In this document: piece by piece, positions 53,583-61,909 of the stretch | Layout of the letters: the number at the start of each line of letters is the position of its first letter | Position numbering within the stretch: the stretch's first letter is position 1 | Origin: Pontibacter flavimaris | GTDB lineage: Bacteria; Bacteroidota; Bacteroidia; Cytophagales; Hymenobacteraceae | Length of the DNA: 64,000 bases | NCBI RefSeq assembly: GCF_001907195.1 | Contig: NZ_LVWA01000004.1 | Location: 372,001 to 436,000, forward strand | Direction of reading: 5' to 3' | Position numbers and translations under genes: made by a program | Notes under the pieces: model-generated | What the model was told of the DNA's origin: nothing | Databases searched by the model: none | What the model saw: only the letters and a program-made list of their open reading frames with translations

Positions 53583-55736
53583 ATGGCCACAGCAGAGAGC
53601 ATTCCTATCTTACAGCGGATTCGCAGGCAGTATGTGCAGGCGAAGCTGGGACTCTATGCCCTGCAGGCGCTGGCGGCTGTGCTCGTGGCGGTGGCCATAC
53701 TTTGGCGCTGGCAGTTCGGGGCACCCTTGCTGGCTGTAACGGCCTTTGTCATACTTCTGTCCGCTGTTCTATACTTTATACTTCGCTGGAGATCGACTTC
53801 AAAGATAAACCTGCAGCACGTGGCGCGTCACCTGAACCGGCAGTACCCGCAACTCGAGGACAGCACCGAACTACTCTTGCAGGAGCCACAGAACCTGCTG
53901 CAGCGGCTGCAGCAGCAGCGCGTCATAGCAACGCTCCAGGAACTTCATCCCGAGCAGCAGCAAACATTCACCCTGCGTAGCTCCGCCACCTATACTTTCC
54001 TGGGCCTGGCGATGATGCTCTCCATTGGGATCTTATACTTGCCGGCGGCAGCTCTCACCACACCCAAGGCAGAAAGTATACAGGTTGAGTTCCCGGAGGC
54101 TCCGGTGGCCGCTGTCGATACCGCCGCACAGATCCAAAGTATAGACATCACCGTCACGCCGCCCCGCTACACTGGCAAAGGAGCCTATAAATCCGAAAGC
54201 CCGAACCTGCGTGTGGAGGAAGGCGCCACCGTTACCTGGCGCATCCGCACCAACAAACCTGCACGCCTGCAGCTGGAAGTGAACGAGCAGCCACCACAAA
54301 GTTCTAAACAAGGAAAGGAAGTCTATACTTTCTCGCGCAGCTTCACGGAACCTGGCCTCTACACCATCCACCTGAACGGGCAAAAATCCGCTTTTTATAC
54401 CTTGGAGATCATCCCCGACGAGGCACCGGCCATACAGATCAGCAAGCCAAAGGAGTATACCGAGATCCGGCTGGGAGAGCCGCAGCGCGTCACCCTGCAG
54501 GCCAGCCTCACCGACGACTACGGCATCCGCGAAGCCAACATGATCGCCACGGTGGCTAAAGGCAGTGGCGAAGCCGTGAAGTTCCGGGAAGAGAAAATTA
54601 AACTGCACCTGAGCGGCAACAACCGCAGCTACAGCATCAACCAAACGCTGGATCTGCAGCAGCTGGGCATGAGTTTTGGCGATGAGCTATACTTTTACCT
54701 GCAGGCCTGGGACCATCACCACGGCTACACCCGCTCTGAAACCTACTTTGTGCAGATCGAGGACACGACCATCGTTGATAATTCCTTTGACATGACGGGT
54801 GGTGTGAATCCGGTGCCGGAGTACTTCCGCAGCCAGCGCCAGATCATCATCGACACCGAGAAGCTGCTAAAAGAGCAGAAAAGTATCCCTCGGGCTGAGT
54901 TTGAGGAGCGGTCCAACAACATTGGGGTAGACCAGAAGCTGCTGCGCCTGCGCTACGGCAAGTTCCTGGGCGAGGAGTTTGAGAGCGGCATTGGCCCGGG
55001 AGGCGGCATCCCCGAAGGCGAAGAACATTACGAAGGCGACGGCCATGACCACCCCGAGTTCGAGAACCAGAACAGCCCCGAGGCCCTGCTGGACCCTTAC
55101 CTGCACAAACATGATATGGAAGAGGCTGCCACGCTGTTTGAACCAGCTATCAAGGCAAAATTGAAAGGCGCGCTGGCGCAGATGTGGGAAGCGGAACTAC
55201 GGCTGCGCACCCATAAGCCCAAAGAAGCTCTGCCCTTCGAGTACAAAGCTTTGCGGATGCTGAAGGATGTGCAGCAGTCGCAGCGGGCGTACGTGGCCAA
55301 AACCGGCTTTGAGGCGCCACCGCTAAAAGAGCCGGAGCTTCGCCTGACGGGCGAACTACACAAGATCACGCCGCTAAGCGGGCAGCAAAGTATAGACAAG
55401 CAACAGGCGTTGCCAAACACGCGCGCTGCCCTAACCTGGCTGGCAAAGTATAAACAGTCGGGTAAGTATAGGCCTGCAGATGCGCAGCTGCTGGAAAAAG
55501 CCGGTCAGGAGCTGGCGGAGCATGCCTTGAGCAACTCAGGCAAGAACCTAAAGGCGCTGCAGGACGTGCGGCAGCTGATAGCAGAAGTAAGCGCTGGCAA
55601 AAAGCTATGTGCTTCATGCTTAACGGCAGCAGAACGGGCCTGGGCAGAACTGCTGCCTCCGGCAAAACAAACGCCGCAACCGGGGCAGGCTGTACGAAGC
55701 AAGCTGGCGGAGGAGTATAGGAAGCGGGTGGAGTGA
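53583..55736 (+). CDS. DUF4175-like large membrane protein
   Basis: 717 residues, ATG 53583 directly abutting the batA stop. Two to three hydrophobic segments in the first 160 residues, a large extracytoplasmic beta-rich part about 165-400 (ITVTPPRYTGKGAYK; GLYTIHLNGQ; ASLTDDYGIREANM; LYFYLQAWDHHHGYTRSE) and a C-terminal alpha-helical part (EKLLKEQKSIPRAEFEERSN). This matches DUF4175 proteins that accompany BatA and DUF4159 in Bacteroidota. A His/Glu-rich loop (EGEEHYEGDGHDHPEFE) near 480 could bind metal. Function unknown. Confidence 0.83.
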   Translation: MATAESIPILQRIRRQYVQAKLGLYALQALAAVLVAVAILWRWQFGAPLLAVTAFVILLSAVLYFILRWRSTSKINLQHVARHLNRQYPQLEDSTELLLQEPQNLLQRLQQQRVIATLQELHPEQQQTFTLRSSATYTFLGLAMMLSIGILYLPAAALTTPKAESIQVEFPEAPVAAVDTAAQIQSIDITVTPPRYTGKGAYKSESPNLRVEEGATVTWRIRTNKPARLQLEVNEQPPQSSKQGKEVYTFSRSFTEPGLYTIHLNGQKSAFYTLEIIPDEAPAIQISKPKEYTEIRLGEPQRVTLQASLTDDYGIREANMIATVAKGSGEAVKFREEKIKLHLSGNNRSYSINQTLDLQQLGMSFGDELYFYLQAWDHHHGYTRSETYFVQIEDTTIVDNSFDMTGGVNPVPEYFRSQRQIIIDTEKLLKEQKSIPRAEFEERSNNIGVDQKLLRLRYGKFLGEEFESGIGPGGGIPEGEEHYEGDGHDHPEFENQNSPEALLDPYLHKHDMEEAATLFEPAIKAKLKGALAQMWEAELRLRTHKPKEALPFEYKALRMLKDVQQSQRAYVAKTGFEAPPLKEPELRLTGELHKITPLSGQQSIDKQQALPNTRAALTWLAKYKQSGKYRPADAQLLEKAGQELAEHALSNSGKNLKALQDVRQLIAEVSAGKKLCASCLTAAERAWAELLPPAKQTPQPGQAVRSKLAEEYRKRVE

Positions 55737-55791
55737 GCTGGAGTTTGGGAGTTAGAGAGTTTGAGAGTTGGGAAGTTAGAAAGTTTGGCAG
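55737..55791. repeat. Low-complexity spacer of GTTAGAGAGTTTGAGAGTT words
   Basis: Just after the DUF4175 stop: GAGTTTGGGAGTTAGAGAG, TTTGAGAGTTGGGAAGTTAG, AAAGTTTGG; the complement of the CTAACTCTCTAACT words at 63176-63240. Confidence 0.6.
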
Positions 55792-55844
55792 TGCCGGGTC
55801 CAACCACCCCTGACCCCTCCTTATTTAAGGCGGGGAGCCTGTAG
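55792..55844. repeat. Palindromic repeat, family G, copy 3 (inverted)
   Basis: TGCCGGGTCCAACCACCCC, TGACCCCTCCTTATTTAAGG, CGGGGAGCCTGTAG; its reverse complement matches 42015-42064 and 6311-6361 over the whole length with few changes. Confidence 0.82.
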
Positions 55845-55887
55845 TTACTAGTGCTGAAGTATAAGTGTTATAGCAGGTATGTTGTAG

Positions 55888-55922
55888 AAACATCCCCCTG
55901 CCCCCTTCAAAGGGGGACTTTG
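55888..55922. repeat. CCCCCTTCAAAGGGGG palindromic repeat, copy 2
   Basis: AAACATCCCCCTGCCCCCTT, CAAAGGGGGACTTT; inverted relative of 41854-41888. Confidence 0.75.
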
Positions 55923-55941
55923 GTTCAAGCTCCGTCAGCTG

Positions 55942-56287
55942 TGGCTATCGAATCTGATTCCAGCCTTTGGGTGGGGGTAGGGGCCCTCGACAAAGAGCGC
56001 CTATGCGAGTTTTTCCGGTGCCCGGAGGGCATTGCGACGCAGGAGCAAAGGAAAAGCTCCCAGCGCGATGCCCGAAGGCGAGGCCTCCCGGCCTGGAGGG
56101 AGCCAAAGTCAGGAATGAAACAATTAAGGTTGTAAGGCTATGGATCAGCAGCAACTATCAAGTATAACTTAGTTCCGGTGGAAGGAAGCGGTAGCTATGG
56201 AAGTATAATTCAGGTATAAAGTATGGCTCTGCGAGCCAGTCAAGTTGTAAACTTGACCTCATAGCAGGACACAAGTCTGAAGACTTG
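55942..56287 (+). repeat. Modular structured repeat, copy R3
   Basis: Same module order as R2 read on the minus strand. Terminal hairpins: TGGCTC-TGC-GAGCCA (56224-56238), GTCAAGTT-GTA-AACTTGAC (56239-56257) and CAAGTCT-GA-AGACTTG (56272-56287). Blocks shared with R2 include GCGCCTATGCGAGTTTTTCC, GGAAAAGCTCCCAGCGCGAT and GCCCGAAGGCGAGGCCTCCC. Fills most of the gap between the DUF4175 and YdeI-like genes; no coding evidence. Confidence 0.82.
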
Positions 56288-56359
56288 CGCCAGAGAAAAG
56301 GTAAAAATAACAATCAGATGCTTGCGCCAGGAGAGAAGCAAAGAAACGATGATAAAAGT

Positions 56360-56860
56360 ATGATTCAGTTCCGAACCCATATCGGCTTACTCCAACACCT
56401 CCCCGGCATGCACTACCTGGAAGTGCCGCAGGACGTGGTGCAGGCCTTGGGCACGCTTAACATCCGCCTGATCTGCACCGTCAACGGCCAACTGAAATTT
56501 CAGTGCGGTTTGATGGCACTGGGCGAAGGCAGGGCCTACATCAGCATCAGCAAAAAACGCATGCAGCAGCTGGGAGTAAAGTTGCACGACGAGGTAACAG
56601 TGATGCTGGAGAAAGACGATAGCGTGTACGGTACCGAAGTACCTGCTGAAATAGAGGAGCTGCTGCAGCAGGATGAGGAAGGCAACAGGCGCTTTCTGCT
56701 GCTCAAACCCGGCATGCAACGCTACATGCTCCACCATGTGTCGGCGGTGAAGAGCCCGCAGCTGCGCGTGGACCGGGCCATTACTTTAATTGAGAACCTG
56801 AAAAAGCTGCCGGAGGGCAAGGAGAATTTCCGGGCCATGCTGGGCCTGCCCCCGCGCTAA
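56360..56860 (+). CDS. YdeI/OmpD-associated (DUF1905-type) protein
   Basis: 166 residues from ATG 56360 (MIQFRTHIGLLQHLPGMHYLEVP). The upstream in-frame extension from 56285 is translated repeat sequence and is rejected. An N-terminal DUF1905-like beta barrel (VNGQLKFQCGLMALGEGRAYISISKKRMQQLG, given in part: ISISKKRMQQLG) is followed by a C-terminal YdeI/OmpD-associated helical part (AITLIENLKKLPEGKENF). Soluble; exact role unknown. It separates DUF4175 from the next membrane protein, which starts 9 bp downstream. Confidence 0.8.
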   Translation: MIQFRTHIGLLQHLPGMHYLEVPQDVVQALGTLNIRLICTVNGQLKFQCGLMALGEGRAYISISKKRMQQLGVKLHDEVTVMLEKDDSVYGTEVPAEIEELLQQDEEGNRRFLLLKPGMQRYMLHHVSAVKSPQLRVDRAITLIENLKKLPEGKENFRAMLGLPPR

Positions 56861-56869
56861 AGAACACAT

Positions 56870-58648
56870 ATGATGCAATTAACCTGGCTTATAGCGATAC
56901 CCGTGGTCCTGCTGCTCCTGTGGCTGGCCTGGCGCCGACCAAACCGGCAACGGCTGACGTGGCGGCTGCTGGCCAGCGCCGTGGCCGGCCTGAGCCTGGT
57001 GCTGCTGGTGTTTCCGCCCGTAATGCAGCAGGCCATCAGCCCCGGCACGGCTATACTTTTAACCGATGGGTTTGAGGCGGATACGTTATCGGACCTGCTG
57101 CAAAAGCTGGAAGCAAAACCTACAGTCTATACTTATAAAACCGCTGCGGAGAAGGGTGAGGCCATACACACCTTAGTAGAACTGCAGCAACGGCAACCGG
57201 GACTGCAGACAGTGCATTTGCTGGGCTATGGGTTAGCAGCCGAGGAACTGGAGCAACTAAAGCACCTGCAGCTGCAGCCCCATCTTACGCCCGCCCCGCC
57301 CGGGGTTCAGTCTGTGAGCTGGCCCCAAAGTATAAAATTGGGCGAGGCCGTGGAAGTGGCTGGCAAGTATGAATCCGGAGCAGAAAGTATAAAGCTATAC
57401 CTGCACGCAGCTGGCAAGGCACAGGACTCGGTAGAACTTTCTGCCGATAGTACCCATACGTTCCGCCTCCACTATATTCCCAAAGTACAAGGCCGCTATA
57501 CTTATACGTTGCTGGCTAACACCGATACGCTGGGGCAGGTCCCGCTGCAGGTAAACGCACCGCAGGAACTGGGCGTGTTGCTCTTGGCCTCCTCCCCTAA
57601 CTTCGAATTCAAATTCCTGAAAAACCACCTGGCGGAGCTGCAGCACCGGGTGGCCCTGCGCACTACCATCAGCAAAGACCTGAGCCAGAGCGAGTGGCTC
57701 AACACGCCCCGCACCGACCTTAGCCGCATCACGCCTAAATTGCTGCAAGCCTTTGATGTGGTGATTACCGAGCCCCAGGCGCTGCAACAAATGAGTGCCG
57801 CCGAAAGAAATGCCCTGCAAAAAGCTGTGTCGGAGGATGGGCTAGGCGTGCTGACGATTGCCGCTGCCCCTGTCACCAACCGCAGTACGGCTTTCTTTAC
57901 CGATTTCAGGAGCAAGCGAGTCTCGCAACAGGATACCCGCATCACCCGCGCCACCTGGGCTGAGGCAGCGGCAAGTATAAACGCTGCCCCTTATACTTTG
58001 AATAACAGTGAGGCTACAACCAGTTTAGTAGCTGAGCAGGGGGATCAGGTACTGGCAGGAGCAAAACGTGCCGGCTGGGGAAAAGTAGCCCTCAGCCTGG
58101 TGCCGCAAACTTTCCCGTGGCAACTGGAGGGCAAACGCGATGTATACGCCAGCTACTGGACTTCCCTGTTATCGGCCATCGCCAAAGAGCAGGTAAAAGA
58201 AAAGTTCTGGCAACTCGAAAAGCCGCAGGTGCCGCAGCCCGGCAAGCCGGTTATACTTACCTTCACCGATTATACTTCGGATGGCATTACAGTGCCCACA
58301 GCTTCTGTTACAAGTATAACCGACACTACAAGTATAACTCTGCCGCTGGCGCAGCACCTCTATCAACCTGAAAAGTATAGCGGAACGTTCTGGCCCCGCC
58401 ACAGCGGCTGGTACAAAGTGGAAACTGCCGACGCTGCGCCTTACTTCTTCCTTGTGCAGGATACCTCGGATTGGGCGTTCGAAAGTATAGCTACCCGCCG
58501 CGCAGCTACACAGGCCTTTATCGCCCAGCAAAGTATAAATTCTATCGAAGTTGCTGTGGCCTATAAAGAAGAGCCGTTGCCGCTGATCTGGTTCTTTGTG
58601 CTGTTTGCTTTGAGCAGCGGGTTTCTATGGCTGGAGGAGAAGTTTTAG
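56870..58648 (+). CDS. Large membrane protein of the Bat-type cluster, function unknown
   Basis: 592 residues. Two N-terminal helices (LTWLIAIPVVLLLLWLAW; LLASAVAGLSLVLLVFPPV), a long extracytoplasmic part and one C-terminal helix (LPLIWFFVLFALSSGFLWL), the topology of the BatA-associated proteins that carry a glutamine-amidotransferase-like fold. The central segment FDVVITEPQALQQMSAAERNALQKAVSEDGLGVLTI (in part: AERNALQKAVSEDGLG) fits such a fold, but no catalytic triad is evident. Last gene of the plus-strand run. It contains 14 AGTATA/TATACT words in 1779 bp. Confidence 0.7.
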   Translation: MMQLTWLIAIPVVLLLLWLAWRRPNRQRLTWRLLASAVAGLSLVLLVFPPVMQQAISPGTAILLTDGFEADTLSDLLQKLEAKPTVYTYKTAAEKGEAIHTLVELQQRQPGLQTVHLLGYGLAAEELEQLKHLQLQPHLTPAPPGVQSVSWPQSIKLGEAVEVAGKYESGAESIKLYLHAAGKAQDSVELSADSTHTFRLHYIPKVQGRYTYTLLANTDTLGQVPLQVNAPQELGVLLLASSPNFEFKFLKNHLAELQHRVALRTTISKDLSQSEWLNTPRTDLSRITPKLLQAFDVVITEPQALQQMSAAERNALQKAVSEDGLGVLTIAAAPVTNRSTAFFTDFRSKRVSQQDTRITRATWAEAAASINAAPYTLNNSEATTSLVAEQGDQVLAGAKRAGWGKVALSLVPQTFPWQLEGKRDVYASYWTSLLSAIAKEQVKEKFWQLEKPQVPQPGKPVILTFTDYTSDGITVPTASVTSITDTTSITLPLAQHLYQPEKYSGTFWPRHSGWYKVETADAAPYFFLVQDTSDWAFESIATRRAATQAFIAQQSINSIEVAVAYKEEPLPLIWFFVLFALSSGFLWLEEKF

Positions 58649-58710
58649 GCCGATAGCAATGCTGCAGCCACATTTTGGGGCTAATAACGAATAACTATCA
58701 ACGACTACTA

Positions 58711-59790
58711 CTACTGCGTCAGTGCCGACTTGATCATGATGAACTCGTTGATGTTATCGGTGTTGATAACGCCGGCCAGGCGACCGTTCTCGAGCACGGG
58801 GTAAAGGGGCACGCGGGTTTTCTGTAGCTCGGTATAGGCGTCGGAGAGCTTGTCCTGTACGCTAAAGGTCCTCACCTCCGCCGACATCACCTTGCTTACC
58901 AGGGTGTCCATCTGCTCTTCCTTCACAGCCTGTATCAATTGGGAACGCGTCAGGGTGCCCACCACCACGCCCTCCTGCTCCACAATAAACTCATGCTCCG
59001 AGCCGGTCAGCAGTTTGTTCAGGGCATCGCGCACGGTATCGGAAGGGGCTAAGGTTACGAAATTGGTCATCATGCCCTCGCGCACGCTGTGGCCCCGCAG
59101 AAAATCGAGGTGCTGCACCACCATGTTCTCCGAGTAAGCGCCAAAGAACACGAAGGCCCCAATCAGGATAAGGAACGGGTTGTAGAAAAAGCCGATAAAA
59201 ATAAAGAAGATGGCCAGCAACTGCCCCAGGTTGGCCGCGATCTGCGTGGCCCGCACACGCCCCAGCTTAAAGGCCAGCAGCGCCCGCAGCACGCGCCCCC
59301 CATCCATCGGGAAGGCGGGAATGGCGTTGAACAGCACCAGCACCACGTTCACAAAAAGCAGCAGGTAAAGGAAGTTGCCCGGCGTGATGCGCAGGAAAAA
59401 CTCCTCGGTGGGCACGTCCTGCAGCGAGGGCAGCACCAGCCACAGCAGCAGCGCAATCACCACGTTAACGGCCGGTCCGGCCACGGCCACAAGCAGCTCC
59501 TGCTTGGGCTTCTCCGGCATTTTCTCCAGGCTGGCCACGCCCCCGATGGGCAGCAGCGTGATCATTTTGGTGTTGATGCCATAGTGCTTGGCCGTGAGGG
59601 CGTGGCCCAGCTCGTGCAGCACCACGCAGAGGAACACGGCAAGTATAAACCCGATGGCCAGCAATATCGTTGGCACGTCGCTGCCGCGCTGCGCCTCGGT
59701 AAGGGCCACCCACCCCAGCAAGAGCACGAACGTCCAGTGCACCAGTATTTTTATACCTGCCACCCTGCCCAGGTTCAGCGACCATTTCAT
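58711..59790 (-). CDS. Site-2 protease (M50) family membrane metalloprotease with CBS pair
   Basis: 359 residues. Intramembrane zinc site: H59-E60-LG-H63 in VVLHELGHAL, with the third ligand in NAIPAFPMDGGRVLRALL. About five transmembrane segments in the first 220 residues, then two CBS domains (about 235-350: MMTNFVTLAPSDTVRDALN; VSKVMSAEVRTFSVQDKLSDA) that in other proteins sense adenine nucleotides. SpoIVFB-type group, no PDZ domain. Substrate unknown; candidates would be anti-sigma factors. Start ATG 59790. Convergent with the Bat-type cluster. Confidence 0.92.
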   Translation of the reverse strand: MKWSLNLGRVAGIKILVHWTFVLLLGWVALTEAQRGSDVPTILLAIGFILAVFLCVVLHELGHALTAKHYGINTKMITLLPIGGVASLEKMPEKPKQELLVAVAGPAVNVVIALLLWLVLPSLQDVPTEEFFLRITPGNFLYLLLFVNVVLVLFNAIPAFPMDGGRVLRALLAFKLGRVRATQIAANLGQLLAIFFIFIGFFYNPFLILIGAFVFFGAYSENMVVQHLDFLRGHSVREGMMTNFVTLAPSDTVRDALNKLLTGSEHEFIVEQEGVVVGTLTRSQLIQAVKEEQMDTLVSKVMSAEVRTFSVQDKLSDAYTELQKTRVPLYPVLENGRLAGVINTDNINEFIMIKSALTQ

Positions 59791-59983
59791 CGGCTTTATA
59801 CTTTAGTTCTCAGTCAATTAACGCAGCACGCCAGCCGAATGTTTACGCAGCTCCCCTGGCCCGCCCCGAAGTATAAACCGAGGTGCCACGCATGTTTTTT
59901 CATACTTTTGGGAACGGATGCGTAGCTTTAGCCGCTGCTGCCCGTAAACGCCGCACAGGTTACAAAGTATAAATCCGGAGGAA

Positions 59984-60397
59984 ATGGCAAACTTAAAAGA
60001 GAGAGGGTTGGAGCGGGAACTGCTGTTTCAGGCATCGCGGAGCGGCGGGGCCGGCGGGCAGAACGTGAACAAGGTGAACACCAAGGTAGAGCTGCGGTTT
60101 CAGGTGGAAAGCTCCGAGTTGCTGACTGAGGAGGAGAAGGCGCTGGTGCAGGAGAAGTTGGGCAACCGCATCAACAGCGAGGGTTACCTGCAGGTGGTGT
60201 GCCAGACCGAGCGCAGCCAGCTGCAGAACAAGGAACTGTGCGTGCAGCGCTTTTACGAGTTGCTGCGGCAGGCGCTCACCCGGCAAAAAAAGCGCAAAGC
60301 CACCAAACCCACCCGCTCCAGTGTGCGCCGCCGCCTGGAGGGCAAGAAAAAGCAGGCCGACAAAAAGGCGAGCCGCGGCTTCCGGGGCGACTTCTAG
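59984..60397 (+). CDS. arfB: Peptidyl-tRNA hydrolase ArfB (ribosome rescue)
   Basis: 137 residues. Releases nascent chains from ribosomes stalled on truncated mRNA. The release-factor GGQ motif is G24-G25-Q26 within SRSGGAGGQNVNKVNTKVEL, and the basic C-terminal tail (LTRQKKRKATKPTRSSVRRR) that enters the empty mRNA channel is intact. No stop-codon recognition domain, as expected. Start ATG 59984 with GGAGGAA 7 bp upstream. Divergent from the site-2 protease gene. Confidence 0.94.
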   Translation: MANLKERGLERELLFQASRSGGAGGQNVNKVNTKVELRFQVESSELLTEEEKALVQEKLGNRINSEGYLQVVCQTERSQLQNKELCVQRFYELLRQALTRQKKRKATKPTRSSVRRRLEGKKKQADKKASRGFRGDF

Positions 60398-60477
60398 CAG
60401 CAACCGCTGTGGCAATACCCCTGCTCCCGCTGCGTTAGGTAAGATATTTGCGGCATCAGAATTTTTCACCCTTATTT

Positions 60478-61062
60478 ATGATGAAGAGATTACTCTTGTT
60501 GATGATTTTTGTGTGCGGACTAAGTATGGCCGCCCAGGCCCAGAAGTATAGAACAGCGGCCGGCGTGCGCCTGGAGAGCGACCGCTTTGGCGTAAGCCTG
60601 CAACAGAAGCTGCACGAGCGGGGCACCCTGGAAGGTATAGTGCAGGTAGGCTCGCGCGAATACAGCGGCACCGTGCTCTACGAGTGGCACCGCCCCATCC
60701 TGGGCAAGCGCTTTAACTATTACCTGGGTGCGGGCGGGCACATCGGTAACCTGAAGGACAGCGGCGTTTTCACGGGCGTAGACGCCATTCTGGGGGTGGA
60801 GTACAAGGTCAACGGGCTGCCGTTCCTGCTCTCCGCCGACGTGAAGCCGGCCGTGCACATCAACCACGACGACTGGGTGCACCTTTCCTCCGGCGTCTCG
60901 ATACGCTATGTTATCGTGAAGGAGAAAAAGGAGAAAAAGAAGCTGTGGCCCTTTGGCAGGAAAGCCGATGACGATGACAGAAGAAGGAAGAACCGCGAAC
61001 AGGAGCAGCAGCAGCAGCAACCCCGCATCCTCGATATCTTCAAGAAAAAGGACAACCAGTAG
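60478..61062 (+). CDS. Small outer-membrane-type beta-barrel protein, hypothetical
   Basis: About 194 residues from ATG 60478 (a second ATG follows at once); the signal peptide KRLLLLMIFVCGLSMAAQAQ supports this start over the upstream in-frame codons. The body alternates hydrophobic and polar residues as in an eight-strand barrel (GVSLQQKLHERGTLEGIVQV; YYLGAGGHIGN; VDAILGVEYKVNGLPF; VHLSSGVSIRYVIV). An unusual tail then follows: KEKKEKKKLWPFGRKADDDD, basic and acidic runs, five Gln and a basic end, probably disordered in the periplasm. No family name can be given. Confidence 0.7.
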   Translation: MMKRLLLLMIFVCGLSMAAQAQKYRTAAGVRLESDRFGVSLQQKLHERGTLEGIVQVGSREYSGTVLYEWHRPILGKRFNYYLGAGGHIGNLKDSGVFTGVDAILGVEYKVNGLPFLLSADVKPAVHINHDDWVHLSSGVSIRYVIVKEKKEKKKLWPFGRKADDDDRRRKNREQEQQQQQPRILDIFKKKDNQ

Positions 61063-61127
61063 CCGGACGCCTATGCCTTTAGCGCCTGCGCATACTTATA
61101 CTTTATAATGGGAGGGGAGAACCAGAG

Positions 61128-61160
61128 GCCTCAGCCTATGGTGTAAGTATAGGCTGAGGC
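61128..61160 (-). terminator. Hairpin overlapping the stop codon of the third micropeptide gene
   Basis: GCCTCAGCCTAT (61128-61139) and ATAGGCTGAGGC (61149-61160) form a 12-bp perfect stem. The stop codon (61131-61133 on the minus strand) lies inside one arm. There is no T run downstream, so it could stabilise or terminate the message. Confidence 0.5.
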
Positions 61161-61298
61161 TGGTGCAGGGGTAGCAGCGGCGAGCAGCTGCTGGCGCGCA
61201 GCCACCTGGGCCGGGGAATCCGTCATGGGCCGTAAGATATCTCTGCCGGCAAGGTAGAGGCTCACAAGTATGGCGACGATCAGGAACAGGATTTTCAT
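61131..61298 (-). CDS. Micropeptide C: 55-residue single-helix protein
   Basis: Opens MKILFLIVAILVSLYLAGRD, one hydrophobic helix with a lysine at the N-terminus, then a 35-residue tail (TDSPAQVAARQQLLAA ... SAYTYTIG). It lies directly downstream of two similar-sized paralogous genes on the same strand and shares their MKI-start and helix layout, but not the RLELNEY motif. The next gene upstream stops 31 bp before its start. Likely a membrane or exported peptide; function unknown. Confidence 0.5.
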   Translation of the reverse strand: MKILFLIVAILVSLYLAGRDILRPMTDSPAQVAARQQLLAAATPAPASAYTYTIG

Positions 61299-61329
61299 AG
61301 TTTCGTTTCTTTTGCTGATTCGTCCGGAC

Positions 61330-61494
61330 TTAGGCGCGGTTGGCCACCACCTCTACCACAGGCAGCAGGTTGGGGTGCGACTTATACTCGTTCAGCTCCA
61401 GGCGCTCACTGATTTCTTTGGTTTCGCTGACAGATTTCTTGATGGTGGCGCCAACAGCCAGCAGGATAACGAAGATTAGGATTACGATTTTCAT
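61330..61494 (-). CDS. Micropeptide B: 54-residue single-helix protein with RLELNEY-PNLLP motif
   Basis: Reads MKIVILIFVILLAVGATIKK followed by a charged linker, then RLELNEYKSHPNLLPVVEVV and a short end. One transmembrane-type helix (residues 4-17) and a short soluble tail. It is a clear paralogue of the gene at 61553-61720: they share MKIVI, GAxIKKS, RLELNEY, PNLLP and VExVA in the same order with nearly equal lengths. Conservation at protein level in tandem copies argues that both are translated. Function unknown. Confidence 0.68.
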   Translation of the reverse strand: MKIVILIFVILLAVGATIKKSVSETKEISERLELNEYKSHPNLLPVVEVVANRA

Positions 61495-61552
61495 GGTTTT
61501 ATTTAGGTTAGGTAGTTAAAGTATAGGTTGGGTGCTGGTTGATGGCGGAGCC

Positions 61553-61720
61553 TTACTTCAGCGCCGGAGCGACGATTTCCACCTCTGGCAGCAGGTTTGG
61601 GTAGTGCCTGTACTCGTTCAGCTCGAGGCGCTTCTGTGCCTGCTCCATTTCTTCAGCCGACTTTTTGATGGAGGCTCCCATGCCAGTCATTAATGCGAGG
61701 ATTACGATTACGATTTTCAT
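61553..61720 (-). CDS. Micropeptide A: 55-residue single-helix protein with RLELNEY-PNLLP motif
   Basis: Reads MKIVIVILALMTGMGASIKK, a short charged linker, RLELNEYRHYPNLLPEVEIV and a four- to five-residue end. I take ATG 61720 as start because the paralogue begins at the same point; an in-frame ATG at 61756 would add 12 residues. No lipobox and no cysteine. With genes B and C it forms a three-gene minus-strand array with 32-58 bp gaps. It may be a small membrane protein, a signalling peptide or a toxin-like peptide; nothing here decides between them. Confidence 0.7.
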   Translation of the reverse strand: MKIVIVILALMTGMGASIKKSAEEMEQAQKRLELNEYRHYPNLLPEVEIVAPALK

Positions 61721-61909
61721 AGTAGTAGGTATTAATTGTTTTAGTTTCTTTACCATTTCTGACTTAATAGATAGCGGCTGGAGGCATATGGTTGCTTGGG
61801 CTGCTATAAATATTTTTATTTCTGATTGGGGTATTACATGTTATGTGCCAAACTGCATAACTGGCTATGTAACAGATGATTACACTTTAAATCCTGTATT
61901 ATAAAGTAT

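Noticed and set aside
28190..56287. CRISPR array
   Set aside because: The repeats are dispersed palindromes of different lengths in both orientations, without regular spacers or cas genes.
56285..56359. Upstream extension of the YdeI-like protein
   Set aside because: It is the translated edge of repeat R3 and its tail; ATG 56360 matches the start of the folded domain.
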